From Varroa destructor (Eukaryota; Arthropoda; Arachnida; Mesostigmata; Varroidae), in the NCBI RefSeq assembly GCF_002443255.2, contig NW_019211455.1:20311126-20375125 (forward strand): a stretch of 64,000 bases of DNA, read 5' to 3'. Numbering within the stretch: position 1 is the stretch's first letter; each line of letters opens with the position of its first letter. The notes beneath the pieces are model-generated. The model searched no databases and was not told the DNA's origin. It saw only the letters and a program-made list of their open reading frames with translations. The position numbers and the translations under genes were made by a program. This document shows positions 1 to 11,478 of this stretch, piece by piece.

Positions 1-2546
1 GAAGCCGTGTTTTCGGCCGTGGGTAAAGTATTGTATACATAAAGTATGTGTATACATAAACAATAGCTTTATTTTAATTTATTTAGTCCAATAAATTCAT
101 ATGTCCGTCGTATGCGTCAATTTCACAAAAAAAAAAAAAAAAAAAATCCTAATCTTCTCACGCCATATTTGATACATTTTATTATATGCTCTAATCAAAT
201 ACCATTAACCTTACAATCCTTATAAAGTAAATGACTTTAATCACCTACCAGCTTCTAGGATACTTCTTGCTTCTGTGTTTCCAGTTTTAGGTTCGGTATT
301 GCCGTTAAGCATTCTTTCGTTACTTTTTGCTTCTATATACTTTTCTATTCAGTAAGATTCTTCTCACCTCTGTCGCTGGAGTCAAATCCCACCCATTTGC
401 TGACAGGTTCTGTCCGTCCAGCGTCTTCTCGTACGGTGAACATGGTTATTTGGTGTTATGATATATCGATGTTACCGCTCCTTTTCTATATCTCATGGCC
501 AGTACTTAATGCGGTCATTAGCTTGTTTAACGGCCGCTGTGGACCTGCCGCCTCAGTTGAGTTACACGACATCCAGCGTGGCATTGTACAGCACGTCGAC
601 GCAAGGCAAGGCGAACGAAAACGCATTGACCAGACGAAACTACCTCCCATTATTCACAAGGACCGTGGACAGACCGCCTGGTACAGAAAGTCCGATACTG
701 GAAGCACGTCGGACACGCATACGAAGCTTTTTTCCGCGGGGCAACACCTCATGGTGTTAGCTGTTCGCGTCACCCACACCCATCACCGCTTGCTCCATTG
801 AAGGCAGTGCGGACGCATCGCATTCTGTTCGTTAGACGTGTGAACCATAGGGGCGGCCGTCTGCGTTTGGTAGCGGCTTGCTCCGTGCAGGCCCGTATAG
901 CCATATACCTATGTCTGTTTCTTTCTCCTGTGTATTACCGGCGTATTTGTTTGCTGTTGTAACAGGATATAAACGAAGCGAGAGCTTTGCCGTGCGAACT
1001 TTTCTGTGCGGGTGAGACAGAGAATGGAAGAGGCAACGTGTTGTCAGAAACTGCCCCATTAACTAATGGAGTCCGCTTGAGGTCACCTACACTCGCGTCG
1101 GTGTGAGGTAAAAGCTGTGGAGGTCGGGCGGCGTATGCGACTACGATGCTAAGTGGCGAAGGGGGCGTCTAGGCTAAATCTGGGGTGGGCAACACGAGCA
1201 GATCAGCAGCAGACGTGTGAGGCAGTTGATACGGCAAAGAAGATTGGGCATATTACATGTTATGTGGATACGTTCATTAATCTGTTAGACCCAGACACTA
1301 CTTAATACACTAGAGCATCTGTGGGTCTGCGCATGGTGTCCTTTTTCGCCTTCATATTGCAAATCTATTAGTCTGTATAAGCAGCGTAAATAATATTATA
1401 CGATTTTATTCTAACAGCTCTTCAAGTACGCTGGGTCGTACAAATCGAAGCAGTTAAGACCACATTAGCAGCTATTTGTAGGAAAATTGTTACCTTGCAC
1501 TTCTCTACAGGAACAAGTTGAGACAAGTTTTGCGTTTAACGAAAATGTATTACGTAAACATCAAATAAAACACAGCTTAGACTGAGACGAAGAGACCGAC
1601 ATCTGACGGAAAGCTGCCGGGGCAAAAGTTTGCCAAGCATAAAAAGGATCTTTGATTATTTACAATCGAGCCTAGTTTGGACTAGCAGCCACTCGTTTAG
1701 TCGTTCATTTATACCAAAAGTCATGTAGTGTTTACATTTAATATTGCCCGAAAAGGAACGAGCTTTCTAATCTATTGTTATAACCAGCCAACAGCTTGGA
1801 CAAAATCATGATTCAGCACTACAAGCATATGATTTTATCAAATTACCACGTGGTTGCATGGAATTATGCTGGTTACCTTTTATTTTTTGTCTAGTCTATT
1901 TCGAATAAAAAAAAAAACCGTTCAGATATTTTACAGCTGCGGACGGCACATTATTATTTCCCCCCTGAGAACCCCTTCAAATTATAGGTTGCCTCTCTTG
2001 TTTAATCCATCTACCAAATCTGTTAGATACCCGTCGTCTTACGCTGTTGTTTACAATGATAAATCGACAACATAGATATTACGTATATATGTCATGTAGG
2101 TAGTATGTCTCCACCATCCGTGGCATAAACAGTTTTACCGCTGCCCCTTTCGGTAGACTCTCATGATTGGCATAGCTAGCTTCTACATATCCAACTGATT
2201 TATTGTGTGCAGCATCTTGTTGGCCATATTGGCTACATCACGCTCTCCTTGTAGACATGTGATCCAGACCGCAGACACGGGACACAAACACATGGCGAAA
2301 GCCCAATGGTCTGTTGGGATCGAAGAGCAAGGGAGAGTAACATCACAACATCAAACGGGACGAGTGCGGACAACCTGCATTTACTTGCGTAACGATTCGG
2401 ATGGTCACTGATTTCGGCAACTGGCCAATGTATGGCGCGGTGCGAGACAGTATGCCCTCTGTTAATTCATAATGAAACGTTTATGAGGCGCGATCACGTC
2501 GGATAATAACTCAAAAGTGCTTTTCGGCCGACGGGCATACTAGTCG
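1..2546. other. A+T-rich stretch, no gene recognised
   Basis: No recognisable gene. It holds a 20-base A run at 127-146 and two overlapping plus-strand frames between 442 and 801 in different registers (119 codons from ATG 442, 100 codons from ATG 458). Neither resembles a family I know, and both are within the chance length for this composition. The 442 frame starts with a hydrophobic stretch of about 30 residues, which could mimic a membrane segment. The remainder shows only short frames. Confidence 0.6.
127..146 (+). repeat. (A)20 homopolymer
   Basis: Twenty consecutive A. It could be a simple homopolymer or the tail of an old retroposed element. I see no recognisable SINE or LINE body upstream and no clear target-site duplication, so only the simple repeat is called. 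Confidence 0.95.
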
Positions 2547-2580
2547 CCTTTGGAGCTAACTGTTGAGTTAGCTCCAAAGG
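2547..2580. repeat. Perfect 15-bp inverted repeat, 4-nt loop
   Basis: Left arm CCTTTGGAGCTAACT (2547-2561), loop GTTG (2562-2565), right arm AGTTAGCTCCAAAGG (2566-2580). All 15 pairs are Watson-Crick. One G-T wobble (2546/2581) and one C-G pair (2545/2582) extend the base. For equal base use, the chance of a perfect 15-bp stem at a given position and loop size is about 1 in 10^9, so with some 60 loop sizes over 64 kb fewer than 0.01 are expected. The loop is too short for a normal microRNA precursor. It could be a cruciform-forming site, a remnant of a palindromic mobile element, a protein-binding palindrome or a fold-back assembly artefact. Confidence 0.9.
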
Positions 2581-5500
2581 TGCCATGAACAAGGGATTCC
2601 ACACAGTCTCTTCGCTTCACTTATGGCTATGTAGTGGGTAGGGGATAGTACGAAAACCTATTAAACTGGCCATCGGGACCCTTTTCTCTCTACGACCCGT
2701 CTATTACGCGTGCTTACTTGCATGTCTGTCGTTTCAATTGAGGGGCATGTTGTTTTGTTATAATTAAACAAGGTTCGTTCGAAAATGCCTTCGACGAGTC
2801 TCGTCTTGCGTTGTAATTGTATTTAATTTGGTGTATTTGGTACTAATTTCAACTTAGTATCTAGAATTCGTTTTTTTTTTCTTCCTTTATATTAAGAGAG
2901 AATATATTTATGAATTAACGATGGTCAATTTGTAAGCTGATAGGCCAGAAGTTGAATTTTGCATTTGTCACTATATTATTTGTGCTCACGGATCTCTAGC
3001 AGCGATATTCTGTCACGCACTGAACGCTTGTCGCCTACTTAAAGGATCAAAGAAAACCATCATCGTTGTCAAGTGGTTTGTCCACCAGATCCCGAATGTC
3101 TGTCGATAAAAACCCCCCTTCTGTTCTCTCTCTTTCCTTCTCTAAGTGGTAAATTCCAAGCTGCCCTTGGTTCTACAGTCGAGCTCTGCAACCTGACTTC
3201 TGCGTTTTCTCGACCGCTGCCCCCCATGAATTTGAACGACAATCCTGATCTAGGTCGTTTGCTTCCGTTCGCTGAAATTCGCTGGTTTAGCTGGTAAGGG
3301 GTTCGTTCTCTGATCAGTGCGACGTGACCCCCCTCCGCAAATGTCATTTGCTTATCTTGTTTGTGATCATCATAGTCACCAGTCTACCACTACACGGCCC
3401 ACTGGCGCTAATGGTGACAGGGAAATTCGACGTTGAACGTTCATCCTGCCAGCAAATTGGGATCTGTTCTCCGACTTGTGGATGGCGCAGATATCGGATT
3501 TTGGTAAAGAGAAGGAGCGTGATGAAGCTGCGTTTCTTCGCCAGCGTTCAAGACGACCCGGTAAAAAAAGATGGCCTGCTGCATCTAGATTCGTTCGTTC
3601 ATGTAATGCGTCATGCCACGTGTTTATAGTGTGTGGCCAGCCGAAGTGATGAAATTTCTTCCATCTCAATCGTCGAATCAATACTCTCCTGCTTCGCTTT
3701 TGGTCTTCGTAATGGCAGGTACTTGTTGAAGTACGATTACCCTCTACACAGAAAACCGTTTTTTGCAGAAGGGAACGCGTATCGAACTGAAGTGCATATT
3801 TCTCATAGCCTGCTCATGTTTTATCTGCGATGCCAGAAAAAACAAGTACCTTAAAGCATTCGAAATTGTAAAACGAGGCAAGTACAAAACTTTATCGATT
3901 ATAAGTAATTGACTAAATACCGTTAGAGCTGTCTATTGGAGGCGATAGCTCAAGTCCCTGACGGGTTTTATTGTTCAAGATGCATGTTCAGATGTCATTC
4001 CTTCCATAGAATCTACGATTTCTTTTGTAACATTCACTAACTGTTATAGGTATAATAATGACATACTTTGTTTCATGCACATACGATGTGTGCATCTGGT
4101 TTAATGTAGAATATAAGTTAAAGATCCGAATATACAACTCCGTTTCATCAGAAGGTTAAAAGCATAAAATGCATATAAATAATAGTCCATCCAGGCCTCA
4201 TTGCCTTATCTCGTTCGTTTTTCGCCTTCTAGTCCAGCTAAGATAGATGTCAATCTCTCCGAGATTCGAGTTAGAAACTACCCTTATATCTGTATTACGA
4301 CAAGTTCTTCCTGTAGATTCTTGCCAAACGATTCGGGACGTAGATACTTATTTCGAGAGAGTCGTATTAAAAAAAAATAGGATCTCTCTTGACTGGTGTG
4401 GCCTGCGCCTTTCCACCAGGACCGATTTGGCTAATTGAGTTGTTGAGTGACATGGTTGTTTTTGACATCACTCCTTCTTCATTACCATTCGTGTCGCGTG
4501 GGAGCCTTGCCTGCGTCTTGTGTTCCTATCAGGGAAGAGCAAGATTTGGACCAAGCGACTTCTTACACAAGGGCTTTACGACATTAGTCATCCCATCTGC
4601 CAGCCGCCTTCGCTGTCGTCGCTATTGCGTGACATGCAGCTGTCTGAGCCGAAAAAGTGACTAGTGGGGCAACGTCCGCTTGATGGCGACAAGCTTCCTG
4701 TAATAACTACGATAAAGAGCACTTAAAGAGGGGTGGTATAAGGTCGTAGACGAGGATGGAAAAATTACTGCTGAACGTCAAATAAAAAAAAACGTTGTAT
4801 TGCGCAACAGATGAGTGCAAGCCGTTAACTATGATTTATGTATAACTTGAATTAGCAGCATTGATGACATAATAATAACAATGATAATTTTTATGATTGT
4901 TATTTAGTTGAGGATTTTCTAGCGGAAATTACTTGTAGACTAACGAAGCAAAGTACAGAACTGTATTAGCGTACCTTGTCCCGTAAAAAGTATACCAATC
5001 GTGCGGCCATTTTTCCAAGCTTAGTCGTATAACTGCCCCACGTATAGCATCTACGGAACGGAACACTAACCCGGTTTAATGTTTTATCGGTTCGTAAATG
5101 GAACTTGAACGCAACTGTTTGTATACAGTCTATATTGTCGTATGGCTAGATTTAGCTGTATTACTTTGTGTTCTTTTCTAAGACATGGCTGATACAGATG
5201 CCCAACAAGCGTATGTACGTCATTACATTCATATCATAGGCCTTTTTCACGAAAAAGCTAATAAATAAATCTACTCCACCGTTGCCTATAATATATATAT
5301 ATGTATGGTACATTTGTTTGAGTAGTACTATCAACCATTCCCACTATTTGCGGTGGGCCAAATTGCAGGTAAGTAATTCACCGGGCGCTCATTGTTTCCG
5401 CAGTAGGGTTTCTGAATATCGCCTGGAAAAAGGGTACGCAATACAATTTTCTAAGTAACTAGGAAATGGAGTCATGGGGTTTCGGCATGAGGAAACGATA

Positions 5501-8500
5501 CCTATCTTGGAGCACAAATTATTGTCGAACTTTATCTGCCCCCCCCCGCCCGTCTAATAAGCTGAAAAGTGTTCGCTTTATGCTTCGAACAGTAACATCA
5601 CTGTTTTTACTTAGCTGTACATTTTATTTGCTTAAAAATCAACATATTTTAATTACTAAATACTACTTAAATCATGAACCTCTATTACATGATGAACAGG
5701 TAGTGATTAGTTGAATGAAGCTGTCGATCGCGTAGCAGGCACTCCAGCTAGTGTTTTTTTTCTCATATAAGTTGTATAAACGTTATTATTTTTTATACAA
5801 GAGACACGCACTAGCAAAGCGTGTCCATCCATGAATGTATATACTGGGTGTTCCCAACGCAATGTTAGTTCTCTAATGATATTAGAATGCGAAGTCGCTG
5901 ACATCTTCTGTCGTCCTTAATACCAGCTGGCCTATTGCCCATTTTGCGCGATAATTGATTTTGCTACACGATTATTTAAGATGTTCCTCCCTCCCTCCCT
6001 AACGGAAACGTCGTATGTCTGTATCTTGAATAGTTTTATGAATTAAATTAATTAAATGCTGCGAAAAATGGCAGTACATAGTAAACATTATAATAGTTTA
6101 TACCGGTGTATAAAACTCATGAAACCGTAGCGTTGAACAGCTGAATAAGGCCGTTATGGGTATTGATTTGCATATGTGGCAACTTTTCTGCACGCATCGT
6201 GACTATCTAATTAACCAGCACCGCCCTAAGGGAACAAATTATATAAGCATTCTGTGGGGGCAACGGTAAGCGCAGCACTTGCTACACGTTTAATACGCAT
6301 CACATTTCGAAATTAGCTAACGTTCAAACGATGTAATATTATTGCAAGCTTTATTTCTATTCGAGCTTAAAATCGGCGTCAGCTGTCCGATACTTGCAGC
6401 GTCTGCTCGATCAACTCAAGGTACGGAGCTAATGCTAGCTCTATTAACGCTCTATCAATGATCGCTAACAAAAACTGTGGCTATTCGAGGTTAAGCTTTG
6501 TCTAGCTGCACATATCAATCTGTAACGTAATCTAAGATGTCTATAGGTATTCATAATGGCACTATATAGATAACACCATTTCCTAGCGGGTAGCACGCGG
6601 CGGCGTATCGAAAACCAACTATTTCTCCTTTGCCTTTCTCACGAAGATAGTCGTCTGCTTCGTCGGCGTTCGTAACTACTCAGAATCACAAAAACAATCA
6701 CGGTAGTCACTAGTCCGCGGCGAAAAGACACGCTTGAGTGCTCTAAAAGGCTGTGTCGATAAAGGGTTCAATCAAAGTCGAACAAGCACGCGCCGAGAAG
6801 TACTACCAACAGCGATAACTTATCTGTTAAATATTAGCCTGATTGCATCTGTAAGTTACTTTTTATCCTGCGAGCATTTTACACTCCGTTTGGCTCGCAC
6901 GCTTCGGAACATTTTACGACGAATCGTCCCTATTATTGTCACCAGTGCATTTAATCATAAATTCAGATATGTTTATATTCAGCATTTTTATTAGCGTTAC
7001 TTTTCCGTCGCGCATAACACGGAATGAGTTGTATCAAAAACACAGAATGTGCCAAATGATTTTTTAGCCATATCTGAAATTTACATAGACGGAGAACTTG
7101 TTGCTGTCAATATAATGTTGCAGCTCGTTCACATTGTTTCCAATATTAGGAACTGTAAACTTTTTCTTTTCCCAATCGAGTTATTCTTTCCTATCCAATC
7201 CGTTAGGTTGATTTAGTCTCCCTGTACAATACTATATGTCATAAACGTTGCTACCTTCCTAACAATGAAATTTTTAGGATCGAAGCTATAAAGTTGAAAT
7301 GGCCGAAGGTTAGTTTACTTTACCGATCTTTATGAGTATATCACGCTATATTATATTTCGACCGCCGCTGTCACCGTCCTTACCCTTTTTGCTGAGACAA
7401 TAGATACGCGCTGTCGCAATCTAACCGTATTCGTCCAACAACGACTATTTCCCCTAAGCGCTTCCTAGCCAAACTCGCTGTTGATAGCAGATGTGTACTA
7501 CAACACTGGGGCCGTACCTGGCTTGAAAATCCCAAATTCACGGTATTTTATTTTATACGTATTCCATACAACAGGTACTTGAATGCCATTAGGTACTGAT
7601 TGGTTCCCGGCGCGAGTGTGTCGTCGTAAGCTGCAGACTGAATTTCCATCAGGATTATTTAGCAAAGTAAACTCTGTAGCCATGAGCACCGGTTTTTTGG
7701 TGTCAGCATAGCTGCTGCTGCTGCTGATAGCGCGATGGCAGATTTTCCAATCTAGAATTCTATTGAATAGGTGGAATATCACCCGCTCGACCTTTGGACT
7801 ACAGCCTAATCTCAGTTGTCAGGTGCTGTTGCGAATACTGGCAGAAATGATACAGGTCGCGTTTGTGGTTCAGGCCTCTGTGACGAACTCTTAGAAACCA
7901 TCAATATGGACGCTAGAATCGACTTTGTATAGGTTCCAGTGGGTCAGACGCGGACTGCTCGGACAAATAATAACAGCGACACTCTTTCAAAGAACAGCAA
8001 AAAGCGGTCCACTGCTTAACAAAAAGCCGTGATTCTGTGCGGAAACATTTGGTGGCATCGACGAGTACATTTGAGATTCCTACGTCAAAAAGCATTGATT
8101 AGAGCATTCAGTAATTTTCATATGAGGTTCATCCGTATTAGGTTAGCAACCGATGAGGTAGGCGGGGTTCTATGGCTATTAAAGCCTGAAGTCGTTGTAG
8201 GCAAACCACCAGAGGGATCAGTTAGGTGAAGAGAAGTCAATCAAGATGACAGTGGACCGGTATTAAACGCTTTTAAGTATTTCAGGGGAAGTACGATGCT
8301 GCTTATTGGCACACAACAAAAAACTCCGCTAAGATTACATAGATATAGAAATGTGTGCTATATTTAGTTTGCCCATCTCCAGTAGTACTCGAACGAGCTA
8401 ATGTGACTGCATTAGAAAATTCATTGCTTTTGTTAAGCCTGGCCAGATTGTTACAGAGCCAAATGTTATACATTTAAAGTGTTGAAATAATTCTAGCGGC

Positions 8501-8601
8501 AATTGAAACGAACATAAATGTTCACGCAAGCTAATGGCAGCGCCGTTAGCGTCCCTTGTACTAACCATTGAGGCCACGCTAAACGACTATCGCGCCGCTA
8601 G
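2581..8601. other. A+T-rich stretch, no gene recognised
   Basis: No recognisable gene. It contains (CCCT)n at 5986-6000, five GCT units at 7711-7725 and a strong but isolated splice-donor-like CAG/GTAAGT at 5366-5374 with no supportable exon before it. Open frames at 3.3-3.6 kb and 7.5-7.8 kb start at non-ATG codons or match nothing I know. Short A/T runs occur throughout. Confidence 0.6.
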
Positions 8602-8676
8602 TCTAACTTCGAAGCGTTATCTTGTCGCAGGACATCCATTGTCTTGAGTCCTGTGTGCAGAAGATATTTTTCGAAA

Positions 8677-8982
8677 ATGTACTCTGTTACCTTTGAGCGT
8701 AAATCACCGTTCCCTTACGTCAAACACTGGGAACTGTGGGCTGTCACATCGCCATGTTTAGGGCTAGGGGATACAGACAATTGGTCGATTGTGCTACAAC
8801 CGAGTCTTAACAACTGCTTCCCTTACAGAGCCGCGGTAGACATGGAAAACGGGTGTGTTGCTAGGCGTGGAGAAGCAATTAGATTAGCCATTGATGATGA
8901 ACCGGGTCAAAAAGTATCAGACAACAAGCTGATGGGCCCAATAATTGCGCATGTGTTAGTCCAATGGTGGAGTACTATTTAA
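8677..8982 (+). CDS. Uncertain open reading frame, 101 aa
   Basis: ATG 8677 to a stop at 8982; the frame is open back to 8602, giving about 127 codons between stops. The predicted protein has a mixed, soluble-looking composition, with aromatic residues (HWELW near the N-terminus, VQWW near the end) and an acidic stretch (IDDEPG) about two-thirds of the way along. I recognise no domain. A fair splice acceptor (cttgtcgcag, ending at 8630) lies just upstream in the open region, so an internal or terminal exon is possible. The length is near chance expectation, so this may not be a gene. Confidence 0.15.
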   Translation: MYSVTFERKSPFPYVKHWELWAVTSPCLGLGDTDNWSIVLQPSLNNCFPYRAAVDMENGCVARRGEAIRLAIDDEPGQKVSDNKLMGPIIAHVLVQWWSTI

Positions 8983-10080
8983 CCGGCATTTAAAAATGAT
9001 GAAAGAGTGGCGTCATTTAAGTTCGTTCGTTGAATATAGGCTGGGTAATATACGAGTTAGTGGCTCTAAAAAGCAAGCAAAAATTGATTTTTTTTTTTAA
9101 TACAATATGCAGTGATTGCCACATACAGAAGCTGTTAGATATCCTCGAAGTTGACTGTCGCTTCGGGCCAGCGAGTTTTCGGGTCACAGTCACACACTAA
9201 TTGCAGGATACCGTGTATGATTAGAATCAATATGAAAGTACGCGTATACATATGGTTCGATTTGGGCGTGTTTCGTTTAAGTATTTTAGCTTGGCCGACC
9301 CCCGGCCTTTAAGTGTTCCACAGATTTCGACTCTGGCGTTTCCTTGAACCTTATTAATACGGGTAGTACAGAAGCATTTAGGTGCTTAGCTTCGTGACCA
9401 GGCAACCTTAATATTTGTCCTTCTGGCTTTGTCGTATTCTCTTTTTTTTCTATAAAAACGTTTTTTTTTTTTTTATTGAAAAAGACTCTCATAAAATTGT
9501 TCTATGCGGATTTAGAGATTCTGCACAGGTATTTCACAATTGATTATGACCTCAGTTGTCACCAGCATAAACTTCTACCTGTTGTAGCTAGTCAATTAGG
9601 ACCACCGATTTATGATCATTATCGTTATTTAAATATTTCCACTTTGCTAGATAGTCATTAGCTACTGTAACCAATTATTTCCAATGTTTGTAAATGTTGG
9701 AAGGAAAGCATATTAAAAATAACCGCGTTTTTGAAAAAAAAAGTATGTCTCGAGCTAAGTGTTTAGCTCTACGGTATGTGTTCGAATTCAACTAAGCTGT
9801 CGAACGGTTAGGGCCTGGGTATTGCAGATCGTCATTACACTTCCATTTGACTGAATCGAGGACACAACGGTAGGACCCGGGGCGGTGAAGAAATAAACAG
9901 CTGGCAGTGATGACCTATAGATGTTTCAGTCGACTTCGACACTTATACCGTTTGAACAAATCGTAACTTTCCTACTACTAAATTTCTTGCCCATTTGTAG
10001 TGAAGCTATACGAACTCATAGGGTCGAAGTTCTTATCTAAGAGCCTCAGTTACAGTTTATGACAAGCGGTATTTTTCTAT
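8983..10080. other. A+T-rich stretch with T runs, no gene recognised
   Basis: Holds an 11-base T run at 9088-9098 and a 14-base T run at 9461-9474. Two short frames flank the T runs and read largely through low-complexity Lys/Phe codons, so they are not called. It ends at the assembly gap. Confidence 0.6.
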
Positions 10081-10180
10081 NNNNNNNNNNNNNNNNNNNN
10101 NNNNNNNNNNNNNNNNNNNNNNNNNNNNNNNNNNNNNNNNNNNNNNNNNNNNNNNNNNNNNNNNNNNNNNNNNNNNNNNN
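10081..10180. other. Assembly gap (100 N)
   Basis: An unbroken run of exactly 100 N. A round 100 is the usual placeholder for a scaffold gap of unknown true size, so sequence on either side is ordered but the real distance is not known. Frames or repeats crossing it cannot be judged. Confidence 0.99.
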
Positions 10181-11227
10181 ATCTATAATATACAATAGAT
10201 AAATAAAATAACACGAAACGTATTCTTATGCATAGCTGGTTAATTCTGCATACAATTAACTGATACTGGATAAGATATATGAAGTCTCACAAACTATTAC
10301 TAGTATCATTAAAACTATAGTACCCCGCAAAATCATTGTGCAGAAGCTACTTTATAGCAATAGAATCAAAAGTTCATTATAACTAATGCCAGTTTCATGA
10401 CTCTGACCCCTTTTACGCCCAGATGCATATCACGTAGAAAACAGACCAGTTAATCAAAATAAACGGGTCATATATTTCCTCTAGGCAGTCTACATTGAGG
10501 CCTTCTGTATCATGGTAGTCCTCCTGCGCCCCCTTATCCCTAACTCTGCTTGCTGGCAGTTTCGTCGAGGTGTGATATCCTGTTTTTCTGTTCCGCTATA
10601 ACTTGTATTATAACCTGCCTCGTGGTGGCATGATGATTCACGCTAATTGAGGATATTTGCCGCGTACGCATTTTGGTTAAATGTCATTGTTTCGACGACG
10701 GCGCGTCACACAATGATGCCCCGGTCAGTATCGGTGATGTACCGTTTTACTGGCTCCTGCTGCTGTATAATAATAATAATGACTTTTCTCGATCATTCTC
10801 TTTCATTCCGCGGCTTCTATGTAGCGGTGAGCGACAATCACAGGCATTACTATACCCATTGTGACTATGAACAGCGCATTAAGCTTTCATACGCCTTAAT
10901 GGCAAACTGGTAGTGTGCCGCTTATAGTACAATTGAAGTAGCAACGGCTGGCCGGCCGGCCGTCATACCAGCCCACCAACCAATGTCTGAATATTGAGCG
11001 TCGTTATTTCACAGCCGGCCATTGTTATTGTCGGCGATGCTTGCCGCCCAAATTCGTTAACCCAACGCAGCCAGAGGCCTTGACTCGCGCCACTCTCGAA
11101 AACGACTTTAATGCACGTCTACTTCGTAGATTTACGGTCGAGAGCTACATTTATAGATATATATACATACGATACGAGCTAGGTGGCCTCCCTCCGTGTG
11201 CTTTGCAACGTCCATGGATGACACATC
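10181..11227. other. Stretch after the gap, no gene recognised
   Basis: A+T-rich for the first 300 bases, then more mixed. It contains a short TAA repeat at 10768-10780 and the GGCC-rich palindrome annotated separately. Frames at 10.65-10.91 kb overlap in two registers and match nothing I know. Confidence 0.55.
10945..10964. repeat. GGCC-rich near-palindrome (20 bp)
   Basis: ACGGCTGGCCGGCCGGCCGT is self-complementary in 9 of 10 base pairs, with a perfect 12-bp GGCCGGCCGGCC core at 10950-10961. It is G+C-rich in an A+T-rich setting. Palindromes of this quality are expected once or twice by chance in a window this size, so only the sequence itself is claimed. Confidence 0.7.
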
Positions 11228-11257
11228 CATACATACATACATACATACATACATACA
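11228..11257. repeat. (CATA)7.5 microsatellite
   Basis: Thirty bases of uninterrupted CATA repeat. Frames running through it on both strands (Tyr/Ile/His- or Cys/Met-rich) are products of the repeat and are not called as genes. Confidence 0.97.
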
Positions 11258-11460
11258 GATACAAGCACGCACTCTGTGCAACGCCGCACACGAGCGTACC
11301 CATAGAGGTCCTATTGGTCGACATCCACATAACCAATTTATATTGGCGTTAGCGTTAACATGCATACCTTCTATATGGCAGTCCAGTCAATGTGTTTTCC
11401 TGTGTACCCTTGATCGTATCGTGGCAGACGACGTTTATCATACTCGGCGTATTTTCTTTT

Positions 11461-11478
11461 TCTCTCTCTCTCTCTCTC
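11461..11478. repeat. (TC)9 microsatellite
   Basis: Nine uninterrupted TC units, preceded by a T-rich run. The complementary strand reads GAGAGA, which can bind GAGA-type factors in arthropods, but a simple repeat is the sufficient explanation. Confidence 0.95.

Noticed and set aside
3324..3629. Plus-strand 101-codon frame with an apparent signal peptide and paired cysteines, neuropeptide-like
   Set aside because: The frame opens at GTG, not ATG. Its first ATG lies after the hydrophobic segment, so the signal peptide would not be translated without an unseen upstream exon.
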